In this document: positions 10,264 through 19,866 of the stretch, in pieces
How the letters are laid out: the number at the start of each line of letters is the position of its first letter
Numbering within the stretch: the stretch's first letter is position 1
Assembly: GCF_000485595.1 (NCBI RefSeq)
Contig: NW_014578022.1
Coordinates: forward strand, 67,425 to 98,405
From: Priapulus caudatus
Lineage: Eukaryota > Priapulida > Priapulimorpha > Priapulimorphida > Priapulidae
Direction of reading: 5' to 3'
Length of the DNA stretch: 30,981 nucleotides
Notes under the pieces: generated by a model
What the model saw: the letters and a program-made list of their open reading frames with translations, nothing else
What the model was told of the DNA's origin: nothing
The model's database searches: none
Program-made: the position numbers and the translations under genes

Positions 10264-10307
10264 CTTTAAGAGACTGGTGTAAATATTACTTACGCCCTTA
10301 ATATATT

Positions 10308-10340
10308 CAGAAGTAGATATATTCCTATTATCTACTTCTG
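10308..10340. mobile_element. Micro-palindromic insertion, 33 bp (family member 2)
   Basis: Perfect 12-bp arms CAGAAGTAGATA/TATCTACTTCTG around a 9-base loop, flanked by ATATATT (10301-10307) and ATATATA (10341-10347). The right arm at 30186-30204 has only TA repeats here and no hairpin. Confidence 0.55.
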
Positions 10341-10472
10341 ATATATAGTATATAGGTCGCTGGTGCATGCAACTATATATAAGCATAGGGAAGGAGGTAC
10401 CTGTGGAGTGTTTGATCGACCTTGATCGGTACGCAATTTTCAGTACGATCTAGACGGAGTTACAATGTATTA

Positions 10473-10474
<2 letters not shown>

Positions 10475-10527
<53 letters not shown>

Positions 10528-10665
10528 AGCTCGCTCTCATTCTTGTCACGCTCTCTTCTCTCTCATCTCTCTCTCTCTCTCTCTCTGCTCTCTTCTCTCT
10601 TCTCTCGCTCCGCTCGCTCTCCATTCTGTCACGCTCTCCTTCTCTCTCTCTCTCTCTCTCTCTCT

Positions 10666-10702
<37 letters not shown>

Positions 10703-10978
10703 GTCACAGCGCGCGCTCTCTTCTCTCCTTCTGTGACTCTCTCTCTCACCTTCTTGTCACGCTCTTCTTTCTCTCAGTCACGCGCTCTCTCTCTCTCTCT
10801 CTCTCTACTCCGTCTACTCTCTCTCCTCTCTCATATCTCTCTCTCTCTCTCTCTCCCTTCCTGTCACGCTCTCTCTCTCTCACTGCGCTCTCTCTCTCTC
10901 GCTCTGCTCTCTCTCTCTCTCTCTCTCTCTCTCCTTCTGTCACGCTCTCTCTCTCGCTCTCCTCGCTCTCTCCCTCTC
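10475..10978. repeat. CT-rich low-complexity tract with CTGTCACGCTCT subrepeats
   Basis: (CT)n with recurring STGTCACGCTCT interruptions. Its counterpart in the right arm (29886-30047) is about one third as long. Serine/leucine and arginine/glutamate frames here are artefacts. Confidence 0.95.
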
Positions 10979-11041
10979 TTACCGCAACGAAGGGACCCAG
11001 TCTAAGCACGATCGATAGCTAACGTCATGAGCGATGTCATC

Positions 11042-11220
11042 GAGCAAGGATCGATGGGTCGCCGGCTGCAGCCACTATCCCTGGTAGTCAGTCAGTCGCC
11101 CTTGTCCAAGGATATCTAGCGTAGCGATAAAACCGGGAGCTGTGTCAGCGGGGGTCGAAGTAGGCTATGAAGTAGGTCAAACTTGCCCAAAAAACGCATG
11201 CGCGCGATTGTGACGTCATC
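11042..11220. other. Extra 179-bp segment in the left arm
   Basis: Bounded by direct GTCATC (11036-11041 and 11215-11220). The right arm runs from GAGCGAT straight to ATCAGAGAGG. No inverted ends seen. Either an insertion with a short duplication here or a deletion between repeats in the right arm. Confidence 0.5.
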
Positions 11221-11368
11221 AGAGAGGATGTAGTATTTTTCCCTCTGACGTCGGTACGGAAAAAATCTGGGGTAAATTATTACCAGCTCGATCGGTACTG
11301 CTGATGCGGAAACTGTCCTTGCATTTGATGTTCACTTCACACACCCTATATCTTATTGAACGATATAT

Positions 11369-11978
11369 TGTAACAGTGCGGCGCGTAGAGTTTGTAATTA
11401 GTAAAAGTATTGTATAAGAATCATACGTACGTGATTTTTGTGTGCGTAGCCGTCAGGCTAGCAAGGCACGCCGTAAATGTGGGAACAATAATGTTTACGT
11501 CTTTACGGCGCCAGCGCATGTATGAACCTTCACACCTACAGATAAACGCGCAAACTCGGATGTAGACACCTACGTACGCGACGTGGTGCAGTGCGCTACA
11601 GGCGAGTGGCGAGGGGACGCCTTTCGGCCTGCAGTGGCCTTGGGGACCCCTGATGTGACGTCACCTCGCTGGTCCATATAAATATCAGAGCGCGCCTTGG
11701 GAGTTTTCAGTTTCCAAACGCGCGCACAGTTATGATTCATGTATTAGACTACATTTCTGGACGCGTGAGCAACAATAAATCCTTGTGCGTGAAACTCATC
11801 TCGGACTTACAAAATTATTTGTGTGATCGCTTTTCCTTCAAGCTCACCGCAAACACGAAACGGAAAAAACGGGTTAAGAACAATTAATAACACAACGCAA
11901 GGTTTAGAAAACTACATCTGACTATACGATCACATCAACTGACACACCGAACTGAAATCTTAACGCAACTAGGTTTCA
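11369..11978 (+). mobile_element. Solo LTR (610 bp) of an LTR retrotransposon
   Basis: Begins TGTAACAG, ends GGTTTCA, and is flanked by the perfect 4-bp duplication ATAT (11365-11368, 11979-11982). Internal LTR landmarks: CRE-like TGACGTCA (11656-11663), TATA box TATAAATA (11677-11684) and poly(A) signal AATAAA (11774-11779). The right arm of the inverted duplication has the exact empty site, CGAT-ATAT-TTCACGG with a single ATAT. Length, ends, duplication and empty site make this a confident solo LTR; assignment to Ty3/gypsy is inferred from the 4-bp duplication only. Confidence 0.88.
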
Positions 11979-12253
11979 ATATTTCACGGGGGTATCTTAT
12001 CATCGGTTTGTTTTTTATTTATTTATTATCATTGGTTACAGTATTTGAGGTAAGGAGGGCTGCAGACAGTAGTGTTCATATCGACCTCGCAATTTGTCAG
12101 ATTTATTTGTCCGGTGTAATAATAATAGGCGTTCGTATACTAGTTATGTGCCAGTTCGTCGCAAACAATGTGTTAATTATAAATATGAATCGTATGAGAG
12201 ATTGGGTCAAATGGGTGCATGGATAGACGGCAGACGGACAGACCTATACGGAA

Positions 12254-12334
12254 AGATGGATGGATGGATGGATGGATGGATGGATGGATGGATGGATGGA
12301 TGGATGGATGGATGGATGGATGGATGGATGGATG
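12254..12334. repeat. (GGAT)n microsatellite
   Basis: Near-perfect tetranucleotide repeat running into the assembly gap. Confidence 0.95.
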
Positions 12335-12846
12335 NNNNNNNNNNNNNNNNNNNNNNNNNNNNNNNNNNNNNNNNNNNNNNNNNNNNNNNNNNNNNNNNNN
12401 NNNNNNNNNNNNNNNNNNNNNNNNNNNNNNNNNNNNNNNNNNNNNNNNNNNNNNNNNNNNNNNNNNNNNNNNNNNNNNNNNNNNNNNNNNNNNNNNNNNN
12501 NNNNNNNNNNNNNNNNNNNNNNNNNNNNNNNNNNNNNNNNNNNNNNNNNNNNNNNNNNNNNNNNNNNNNNNNNNNNNNNNNNNNNNNNNNNNNNNNNNNN
12601 NNNNNNNNNNNNNNNNNNNNNNNNNNNNNNNNNNNNNNNNNNNNNNNNNNNNNNNNNNNNNNNNNNNNNNNNNNNNNNNNNNNNNNNNNNNNNNNNNNNN
12701 NNNNNNNNNNNNNNNNNNNNNNNNNNNNNNNNNNNNNNNNNNNNNNNNNNNNNNNNNNNNNNNNNNNNNNNNNNNNNNNNNNNNNNNNNNNNNNNNNNNN
12801 NNNNNNNNNNNNNNNNNNNNNNNNNNNNNNNNNNNNNNNNNNNNNN
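12335..12846. other. Assembly gap (512 N)
   Basis: Run of N between the GGAT and GATA microsatellites, so the true repeat length is unknown. Confidence 1.
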
Positions 12847-13168
<322 letters not shown>

Positions 13169-13199
13169 TTTTGGGGTATTTTTCTTTCAACCAAGTGGT

Positions 13200-13260
13200 C
13201 ACCAACTGAGCGCTTTATTTACCGGGCAAAGCCGGGTGTCTAGCTGCTAGTTCCTCATAT
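13200..13260. repeat. Possible retroelement fragment
   Basis: ACCGGGCAAAGCCGGGTGTC next to a tetranucleotide tail resembles short motifs I associate with the ends of dispersed invertebrate retroelements. Recognition by memory only. Confidence 0.25.
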
Positions 13261-13860
13261 AACGCCCAGCCGCATGCAGGCCGCCTTATATGAATAATAT
13301 TCTTTAATGCATATATATATCACTAATGTATGCAACGCTGTGCTTTGGCGACCAGTCGTAATGTTCGTATGGCTACGTGCGTTTTTTTTATACAAAACCC
13401 ATGTTACGCATAACATTGAAACTTTGGGGGATGAATGCTCGGTATTATAAACTTACATGTAAATTTAATTAATTAAACATTTAAATTCGGGTGTATGGTG
13501 CGAAGCTGCCTGCCTGCGTATGCGTGCGTGCCATGGCTGTATCAAGGACCGGCAGAAAATATAACATGGGGTATGAAAACCACCATCGTACCGTAATCAC
13601 CATGCATGCACAAACGTTTTTATTATACAAATAATACTGTATAAAATTATCATGTCTCAGTAAATAGGACAAGTTTCGATTTAAAATATCAGCGGAAACG
13701 CGGAAACCTCGCTGCAAGGTGAAGGTCTATTGATAACCTGACAGTGTTGAACGTATTAAATTACGCTTATACGTCTCATTATTTACTACTAAAAATCGAA
13801 GCACAGTAGATTCCAGCACGCGGGTATTTCACAGTTCGCCTAACTTCGGCATTTTTGCGC
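13261..13860. other. Stretch without a recognisable gene
   Basis: AT-rich; short open frames only, none with family motifs or splice context. Confidence 0.5.
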
Positions 13861-13862
13861 AA

Positions 13863-13993
13863 GAACATTTGATGAACAGTACATATCTTTAACGCTGGTT
13901 AAACTGATGGTGCAGTTAAATGACGTCACGCACCAATTACCAATATTAGTTACAAGAAAATAACCCGGGAAAATGTGTGACGATACGGTAATG
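13863..13993. repeat. Dispersed repeat, copy 2
   Basis: Same-strand copy of 5109-5234, sharing ACATATCTTTAACG, GGTTAAACTGATGGTGCAGT and CCAATTACCAATATTAGTTA. Outer flanks differ, so this is a discrete element rather than a larger duplication. Confidence 0.8.
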
Positions 13994-14185
13994 AAGATGC
14001 ATGGCGCTCGTGCGTCGGTCACCGTTGACTGGCAAGAAAATTATTTTCGTCCGTTCTCATACGTTCAAACTAGTCGCGGGCGGGCCGACGGCACGTGTGT
14101 ATTGTAACTGATTTTATCAGTGGTAACCATAGAAATAATATATAGGTATCGATAACCGAAATCAGCTGAAATGCAGACAGCTCAA

Positions 14186-14227
14186 TAGACTGGTGCTCGC
14201 CGAGAGGTGGGAGCGAGCACCAGTCTA
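14186..14227. repeat. Perfect 15-bp hairpin
   Basis: TAGACTGGTGCTCGC (14186-14200) and its exact reverse complement (14213-14227) around a 12-base loop. No flanking direct repeat was found, so not assigned to the micro-palindrome family. Confidence 0.8.
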
Positions 14228-14870
14228 ACGGTTGAACAGGAAATTAGGTCGTTCCTGCTATTATTACCCTTAGCCAATCACCGATGGGACGCATTTTTCT
14301 TGGCGCCGTCTAGCGGTACGCAATATCATAGCAATTTTATCTGTTTATTGTTAGTGTTACTGTTTTTATCTGTTTACCATATATATGATGTTTAATTGCT
14401 TATTCCGGTAAAATTATGGACTCAAGCCTAGTTTAGCACAAATGCGAAAACACATTTGCGGTGTCCCAGACCATCCTTGATCCAACATATGTTATCTTAA
14501 GCGGTAATAAGCGATTCTCTTGGAGAAATTCTGTTTGTCCAGAATCGTTGGTGTCGGACTTCCCTCACATGTACAGGAACCGCTTTCAAGTTTCATGATC
14601 GGTATGAACTTTTATATTTAATTTCTACTGGTACTAGTACTACATCTACTAGTATAATGATTATTATGTTGATTTATAATTACTAGAACGGTCAGAAACG
14701 GCCGAAAACGGGCGAGTATGGTCGCTTGAACGCATTTTTTTCGACACTTCCTATTAACTCACATCATGTTTATCGGTTGAAATGAACAAAGAACACACTG
14801 ACCAGTACTCCTGTCGATTTTAAAGGGGCTACCCTCACATTTACGAAAATGACATAGGTTTCAATGGGCC
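14228..14870. other. Stretch without a recognisable gene
   Basis: No supported exon. Contains CCAATCA (14275) and short AT-rich segments only. Confidence 0.5.
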
Positions 14871-14876
14871 CCATGT

Positions 14877-15304
14877 TCTCTATCCTTGAACCGAAGACTG
14901 GGGCGCAAATCCACTTTAGGCACCTTAGCCTATCACGAAGTGTAGATACAATAATGTAACCCAAACACAGGATAGGGGTAATGAACCCAACCTATCCTGT
15001 GTTTGGGTTACATTATTGTATCTACACGAAGTGATGCACAGATTTCTGTGTATCATCAACTGATGCACCCACTTTGGTTCAAGGATAGAGATGATGTCCA
15101 GTACAGTGATGGGATAGGTCCCAGACTTTCCGTATATCCAGAGAGACATGATACAAGATTGCGTGGCACAGCTTTGCTGTTGATCCTAATATCCTAAGAT
15201 CCTGTTGATCGTTGATATACGGAAAGTCTGTGCATCAGTCGATGATACACAGAAATCTGTGCATCACTTCGTGATACCTAAGGTGCCTAGAGTGGATTTG
15301 CTCC
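14877..15304. repeat. Branched nested inverted-repeat complex
   Basis: Five arm pairs: 14901-14942 with 15265-15304 (about 90%); 14940-14976 with 14991-15027 (37 bp perfect, 14-base loop); 15027-15067 with 15231-15271 (1 mismatch in 41); 15122-15138 with 15214-15230 (17 bp perfect); and 14877-14896 with 15072-15091 (1 mismatch in 20, crossing the others). The first encloses the second and third, giving a T-shaped fold. No protein frame accompanies it. Confidence 0.9.
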
Positions 15305-15311
15305 GACTAGA

Positions 15312-15440
15312 AGTACGTAATACTATTAGTATTATTACTACTAGTACTACTACTACTACTACTAGTTCTACTAATAGTAATAGTAATACTATTACTAGTA
15401 CTATTAGTCACTATTAGTATTACTATTATATATAGTATCA
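15312..15440. repeat. (ACT/AGT)n trinucleotide microsatellite
   Basis: Trinucleotide repeats of ACT, AGT and ATT types in mixed orientation. Confidence 0.85.
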
Positions 15441-15480
15441 GTATTAATTTCACGTAGTGAAAAGCGAGAAGGTTACTAAC

Positions 15481-15792
15481 GCTGAGAGGGTCTATGTCCC
15501 CCAGGGTACTGCCGGAACGTACCCTGGTACTATCTAATATGCCGGACCGTACCTCGCCTACTCCACTAACGAGTCTAGGGAGTCGCCTACGCCTACTCCC
15601 TAACCTTAAGACCGTACCTCGCCTACTCCACTAACGAGTCTAGGGAGTCGCCTACGCCTACTCCCTAACCTTAACCCTAACCCTAATCCTAACCCTAACC
15701 ATATCAAAAAGTTACCAGGGTACGTTCCGGTATACCGGACCGTACACAGGGTACGTTCCGGCAGTACCCTGGGGGACATAGACCCTATGAGC
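15481..15792. mobile_element. TIR element with internal telomere-type repeats (element T1)
   Basis: Ends GCTGAGAGGGTCTATG and (reverse complement of right) GCTCATAGGGTCTATG, continuing as near-perfect inverted arms to about 15526/15747. Flanked by the perfect 9-bp direct repeat GTTACTAAC (15472-15480, 15793-15801). Interior: two exact-period 65-bp tandem units (15545-15609, 15610-15674), then (CCCTAA)n with one variant unit (about 15665-15700). A 9-bp duplication suits Mutator- or Merlin-like elements; no transposase is present. Confidence 0.75.
15665..15700. repeat. Interstitial telomere-type repeat inside element T1
   Basis: CTTAACCCTAACCCTAATCC continuing as CTAACCCTAACC. Not a chromosome end, because unique sequence continues on both sides. 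Confidence 0.85.
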
Positions 15793-15804
15793 GTTACTAA
15801 CACA

Positions 15805-15990
15805 GTCACGGCCCATCTCAATAAAAAAAATTATGGTAAATAAACACGAAATGTATTTACTACCAAAGTCTCAATGTTTCTCTACAGTCTATTCTCTTTC
15901 GCCTATTCCTTGATTCCCCCCTTTTTCCCTTGATTCCTTTTTTCCTGATTCCTATTCTTGCTGATAATTTCCTGTAAATGCCGTTCAAAT
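15805..15990. repeat. Diverged relative of the 29235 TIR element
   Basis: Shares CAGTCAC, CAATAAAA, AAATAAACACGAAATGTATT (ACGAAATCTATT in the other copy), TTTACTACCAAAGTCT, CTCTTTCGCCTATT and ATTTCCTGTAAATGCCGT with 29223-29370. It lacks a recognisable right terminus. Confidence 0.75.
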
Positions 15991-16025
15991 GCACTTCTGC
16001 AACACACCAGTACACCACACACAGA

Positions 16026-16096
16026 CACCACTGTGCGCAAACAACAAGTATAAAGTACAACAAGTACTCTTTATACTTGGTGTTTGTGCACAGTGG
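16026..16096. repeat. Imperfect 28-bp hairpin
   Basis: CCACTGTGCGCAAACAACAA onward to 16053 pairs with 16069-16096 at about 26 of 28 positions. Its origin is unknown. Confidence 0.8.
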
Positions 16097-16253
16097 CATG
16101 TGTGCAGTGTTTCCCCTGCATTGACACGAGCAAGGCAGGCCACCTCGCTCAAATTCTCAGCCGGCACACAGAAATTTGTCCAAAACACCGCCTTGCTGAC
16201 GAAAATCACTGTTCTTGCATTAATAAATGACACTTTATTGAACTAAAATTGAA

Positions 16254-16345
16254 ATATAACTTAGAATGCACCAAAGTGCACAATTTTTTCAAAACATTTG
16301 GGGGGGGGCATTTCCCGCACCCCCATAGCTGGGACTTCGAAACGC
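16254..16345. repeat. Possible transposon fragment with a G-run
   Basis: AATGCACCAAAGTGCACAAT followed by GGGGGGGGGCATTTCCCGCA and CCCCC resembles the start of dispersed elements common in marine invertebrates. Recognition by memory only. Confidence 0.25.
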
Positions 16346-16584
16346 ACTAACACGCCAAAAACAAAAATTTACCACCTCACAGACCTTTTTGGCCAGGGAA
16401 AACACTGTTTGATGTGGGATCAAATTTTGAAGCTGATGTCTAGATGCTTCTGATATGAGAACGCTGACTCAGTAGCTTCACATGTGTAGTCCGGAAAATA
16501 TCTTATATATGGTGGCTAATATCTGATGGGGCTGATGATGCTTTTGACAAGTCACAGGGCTGAGGCTACTGTGGTTGACTGGGG

Positions 16585-17131
16585 CCCGTAGGGTCTCTGT
16601 CTCCCTGACCTCTGTTTGACCTGGCTCGTTTAGCTATTTCTGACTAACCCTAACCCTAACCCTATATAATATTATATATTATATATATTAGTAGTGATGT
16701 GACGATCATCGATTATACTCGATCATCGGTTGAACAGTAGCTTGAACCAAGCGCTACCAAAATAAATGTAATTTAACTTGAACAAGAAAACTTGGAAAAG
16801 TGATGAGAATCAGAGATATCATCGCTATTTTAGTTCGGGAATCACCCGGCATTTGCCGTAGTTACTTTCTGTTGAGGGGCTAAAGCCTAGGACACACTAA
16901 GGATTTTATACGCTGGCTAAACAAGCACATACGTGCACACGACGTTACACACATGCAGGCATTAATCACCCCGAGTAACCGATTGTAACCGATAATCGGT
17001 TACTTGGGTCCAACCAATGATCGATTACGAAATTACAACCGATTGACAACACTAATAATATTAGTCAGAAATAGCTAAACGAGCCAGGTCAAACAGAGGT
17101 TAGGGAGACATAGTCATAGACCTTATCTGCC
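16585..17131. mobile_element. TIR element with internal telomere-type repeats (element T2)
   Basis: Arms at 16591-16644 and 17063-17113 are about 50 bp and nearly identical when reverse-complemented (core GTCTCCCTGACCTCTGTTTG against GTCTCCCTAACCTCTGTTTG). Outside them is the direct repeat TGACTGGGG (16576-16584, 17132-17140). The left interior has CTAACCCTAACCCTAACCCT at 16643-16662. Its outer ends (GGGTCTCTGTCTCCC) resemble T1's GGGTCTATGTCCCCC. A second element (16692-17054) is nested inside. Confidence 0.65.
16692..17054. mobile_element. hAT-like non-autonomous element nested in T2
   Basis: Left end TAGTGATGTGACGATCATCG; the right end reads outward TAGTGTTGTCAATCGGTTGT. Both ends carry runs of CGAT/ATCG-type sequence (ATCGATTATACTCGATCATC; CCGATAATCGGTTAC). 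Flanks are AT-rich (ATATATTAG, ATAATATTA), so the duplication cannot be sized. Assignment to hAT rests on the end pattern. Confidence 0.5.
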
Positions 17132-17140
17132 TGACTGGGG

Positions 17141-18190
17141 TATGACAGGCTGTTGCTGGAGGTGGTGAGGTTGGGGGAAGAGTGGGGAGGCCAGGATGAT
17201 ACTACTACTTGATAAGGTGCAGCTATAATACTCCTTACTTGGGACATTTAAAGGCTTCTCAGCTGATATCTCCCCTGTAGGGAAACCACCATTGCTTGTA
17301 TTGCTTACAAGGCTCACTGGTAATAGCTGTGGGTATAACATTACTTGGACAGCTGGTCCTGCTTAGAAAGTAGTACAGCTTGGCCATGGTAATGAGTCCT
17401 CTAATATGGGAAAGTGACAAGCAGATGGGGCGTGTAACCTTCAGGCTTCCAGGGACCTGTGAATCAGCTATAAACTAGGTTATTCCTTTGTAAGATGGCT
17501 GATATCAGGAATTAAATCATATACCTGTATATTTATATATATATATTTATTTATTTATTTATTTATTTATTCGTACAGTTAAACCTGAATTTAAGGGTAA
17601 ACACACACCAGTGCAGCCTAAAGTGTCTGTTATAGAGAGGTTTCATTCTAGATAGAGACTGCTTCTTTGTATAACTGCCTTTCAGGGAAAATGCAAAAAC
17701 TGCCTTTTATAGACACTTGTCTATTCATATGTTACTGCTAGCATGTATTTGTTTTCTGAAATTGGAAATTGGTCAGGGTTAAGTGTGCTCCTGTATCAGT
17801 AACCTGTAAACTCCAATAGAACAGAAATCTTCAGTCTTTGCATGGTGCATCGAATGCATATCTTGCTCTGCTAAAAATCTGGTGGGTGTGCGAATGTGCG
17901 TTTTAACAATGAAAAGGTTCGAATGCTGTGATCAAGTTTTGCACCAGTGAGAATCACTTTTCATTATCTCGTATGGATAGCTCGTCTCGTATACCCCGTA
18001 GAGTGCCCGTTTTGGATAGAAACTGTAAAAAGTATTTTTTTTAAACTATAAACTTAGCTGTAACCTTTAGGAAGTCACTTTAGTGTGCACATTAGTAAGG
18101 GAGGATTGATTGGGAGTCTCCTTAGGTCCAGTTAGGCTGCTACGATGAACAGTCAGATACCAGGCATTCGTTTGATGGTGCATACATGTC
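17141..18190. other. Stretch without a recognisable gene
   Basis: Contains (TTTA)n at about 17536-17571. No exon with splice signals and family similarity was found. Confidence 0.5.
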
Positions 18191-18196
18191 TAGTAG

Positions 18197-18287
18197 CAGG
18201 GGCCAAGAATGACAAATTGTCATTTTTAATCAATTAATTAAAGTAATAAATGATTAATAATGACAAATTTGTCATTATTAACCCCTG
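18197..18287. mobile_element. Micro-palindromic insertion, 91 bp (family member 3)
   Basis: Left end CAGGGGCCAAGAATGACAAA; the right end reads outward CAGGGGTTAATAATGACAAA. Flanks CTAGTAG (18190-18196) and CTGGGAG (18288-18294) agree at 5 of 7 positions, suggesting an older insertion. Confidence 0.6.
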
Positions 18288-18294
18288 CTGGGAG

Positions 18295-19590
18295 TAAGTG
18301 CTGTTATATTAATACCAAAGAGTGCTGCAGCCTGATTTGAATGGGATTTTAGTTGGTGTGAGAAATAGGAGCCGATGATACAATGCGGGACAACCTGGCA
18401 CCCACTGGGCTTTAAACTTCACGTGCCTCGTGTGTTGCCCCAGCCAGCGACCCACCGATGAGAGAAAATACTGTCCATCTGTCACCGGATAGATCGGATG
18501 TATACAGTTTACCATTAGGAGGTGGTGTAGCAATCACTTTGGAACCAGTAGCAAGCATGTGGCGATAATTCATGTTCTGATGGTGGTGTGTTAAGATGAA
18601 TTTCACATGTGCCTTGATCATGATGGATTGAAATGTGAAATAGCCACAATTGTGTTGCGCATGGCTGTGTGCTCACTGCCTCCCACGTGTCAGTGAAGGG
18701 AGTACTACGATCTCTACTCTTGGCATCCGCTCTGTATCGGCTTCCAGAATTCTGTTTTTCCAATCACATTCTCGTTATTTATAGGTGGTGCTGGTTGGCG
18801 TGCTTGCTAGGAGTGAATTAGGACATACTCACAACGCTGGTGCAGGAGACGCACATGATATATATATAGGGTAAGAACATTAATTAAGCATGTCCCCTGT
18901 AGTCATGCAGATAACTTCTGTTTATGCTCTAATCATGTTATTTGTATTAGAATTTAGACAGGCATGGCTTCTTTCAATGAAGACTGTTATTACGCACGGT
19001 GTTGTGAACACCCTGTTTGCAGTCAGGCATTAGGCATGCGCGCGTTTGTGTAGTTCCTGTTTTAAAATGGTTATGATGAAATAGTTCGTGGCGCAGTCAC
19101 AGTTTTTGTGCGTTCGTTCGTTGATTCATCATGCAGTCGAGGGGATGAAGGCAAGAAGCAGTGTACTCTTTATGTGAGTTGGGTGAAGAGCGGAGTGCGG
19201 TGAATACAGTAGCGTCACTAGCGTGCTTGTTCGTGCACAGAGCTTTAATACTAATAGCAACAGCAAGCAAGAAGCCATATCGAAGGTGAATGGATAACGT
19301 GTGATCTTTGCTTAAGTGAAAAGATAGGTGCTCTTTAGGTTTTACCAGTAAACCTCTGAAGTAGCCAGAGTAGTATGTTTGTGTTAACAGAAAATTAAGC
19401 AAGGCTAAGGGAATCAATTGATTTGTATGTAAAAGACAGTGATATGTACGCATATGAATACAGCTTATGTGTTGATGAATTTTATATCCGGATGGCACAA
19501 ATTACCATTCCTAATTCGTTACGAATTGGTTTCTACAGAACTTTCCAGATAGGAAGCACCAACACAGTCGTGCGGTTTTTTTCACATCAA
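18295..19590. other. Upstream region of the tetraspanin gene
   Basis: No coding exon supported. A 133-codon minus-strand frame at 19097-19498 has no family motif. A 5' UTR exon and promoter of the tetraspanin probably lie here, since an acceptor-like TTTTTTTCACATCAACAG ends at 19593, just before its ATG. Confidence 0.45.
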
Positions 19591-19598
19591 CAGGAGTG

Positions 19599-19679
19599 AT
19601 GGCCAAGCAGGAGTCCGAAGGATGCTGTAGTGTGGATTTTCTCAAATACATTCTATTTATCTTCACATTCTTCTTCCTG
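19599..19679 (+). CDS. Tetraspanin exon 1
   Basis: ATG in context GAGTGATGG; encodes MAKQESEGCCSVDFLKYILF and the first half of TM1; donor CTG|GTATGT, phase 0, 27 codons. Confidence 0.92.
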
Positions 19680-19817
19680 GTATGTATTGTATGCAGGGAG
19701 CGTTGCTCAGCTGTGTGTGTTGTTATGCACGAGGTTGGATTCCACTAATCGTAGCTAAGGAAATGCATAATTGCTAGCGTTTAGAACGAGCTGTTCTCCT
19801 TGTTAGTTCCAGCAACG

Positions 19818-19866
<49 letters not shown>

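Larger units (their letters stand above)
8980..12046 (+). repeat. Inverted duplication, left arm
   Basis: Reverse-complement homologue of 29627-30981. It holds P450 intron 1, the broken exon 1, the 5' flank, a CT-rich tract and flanking non-coding sequence out to ATTGGTTACA at about 12037-12046. It is about 1.7 kb longer than the right arm because of insertions listed separately. Confidence 0.9.

Noticed and set aside
10465-11022. 185-codon Ser/Leu-rich frame and its Arg/Glu-rich antisense
   Set aside because: Translation of a CT/GA microsatellite.
14877-15304. Integrated small-virus terminal repeat
   Set aside because: Only the fold order is similar; there is no accompanying viral-type gene, so no viral origin is claimed.
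15665-16665. Chromosome end (telomere)
   Set aside because: (CCCTAA)n blocks are short, internal to inverted-repeat elements and flanked by unique DNA.
19097-19498. 133-codon minus-strand frame upstream of the tetraspanin
   Set aside because: No domain, no splice context; consistent with chance.
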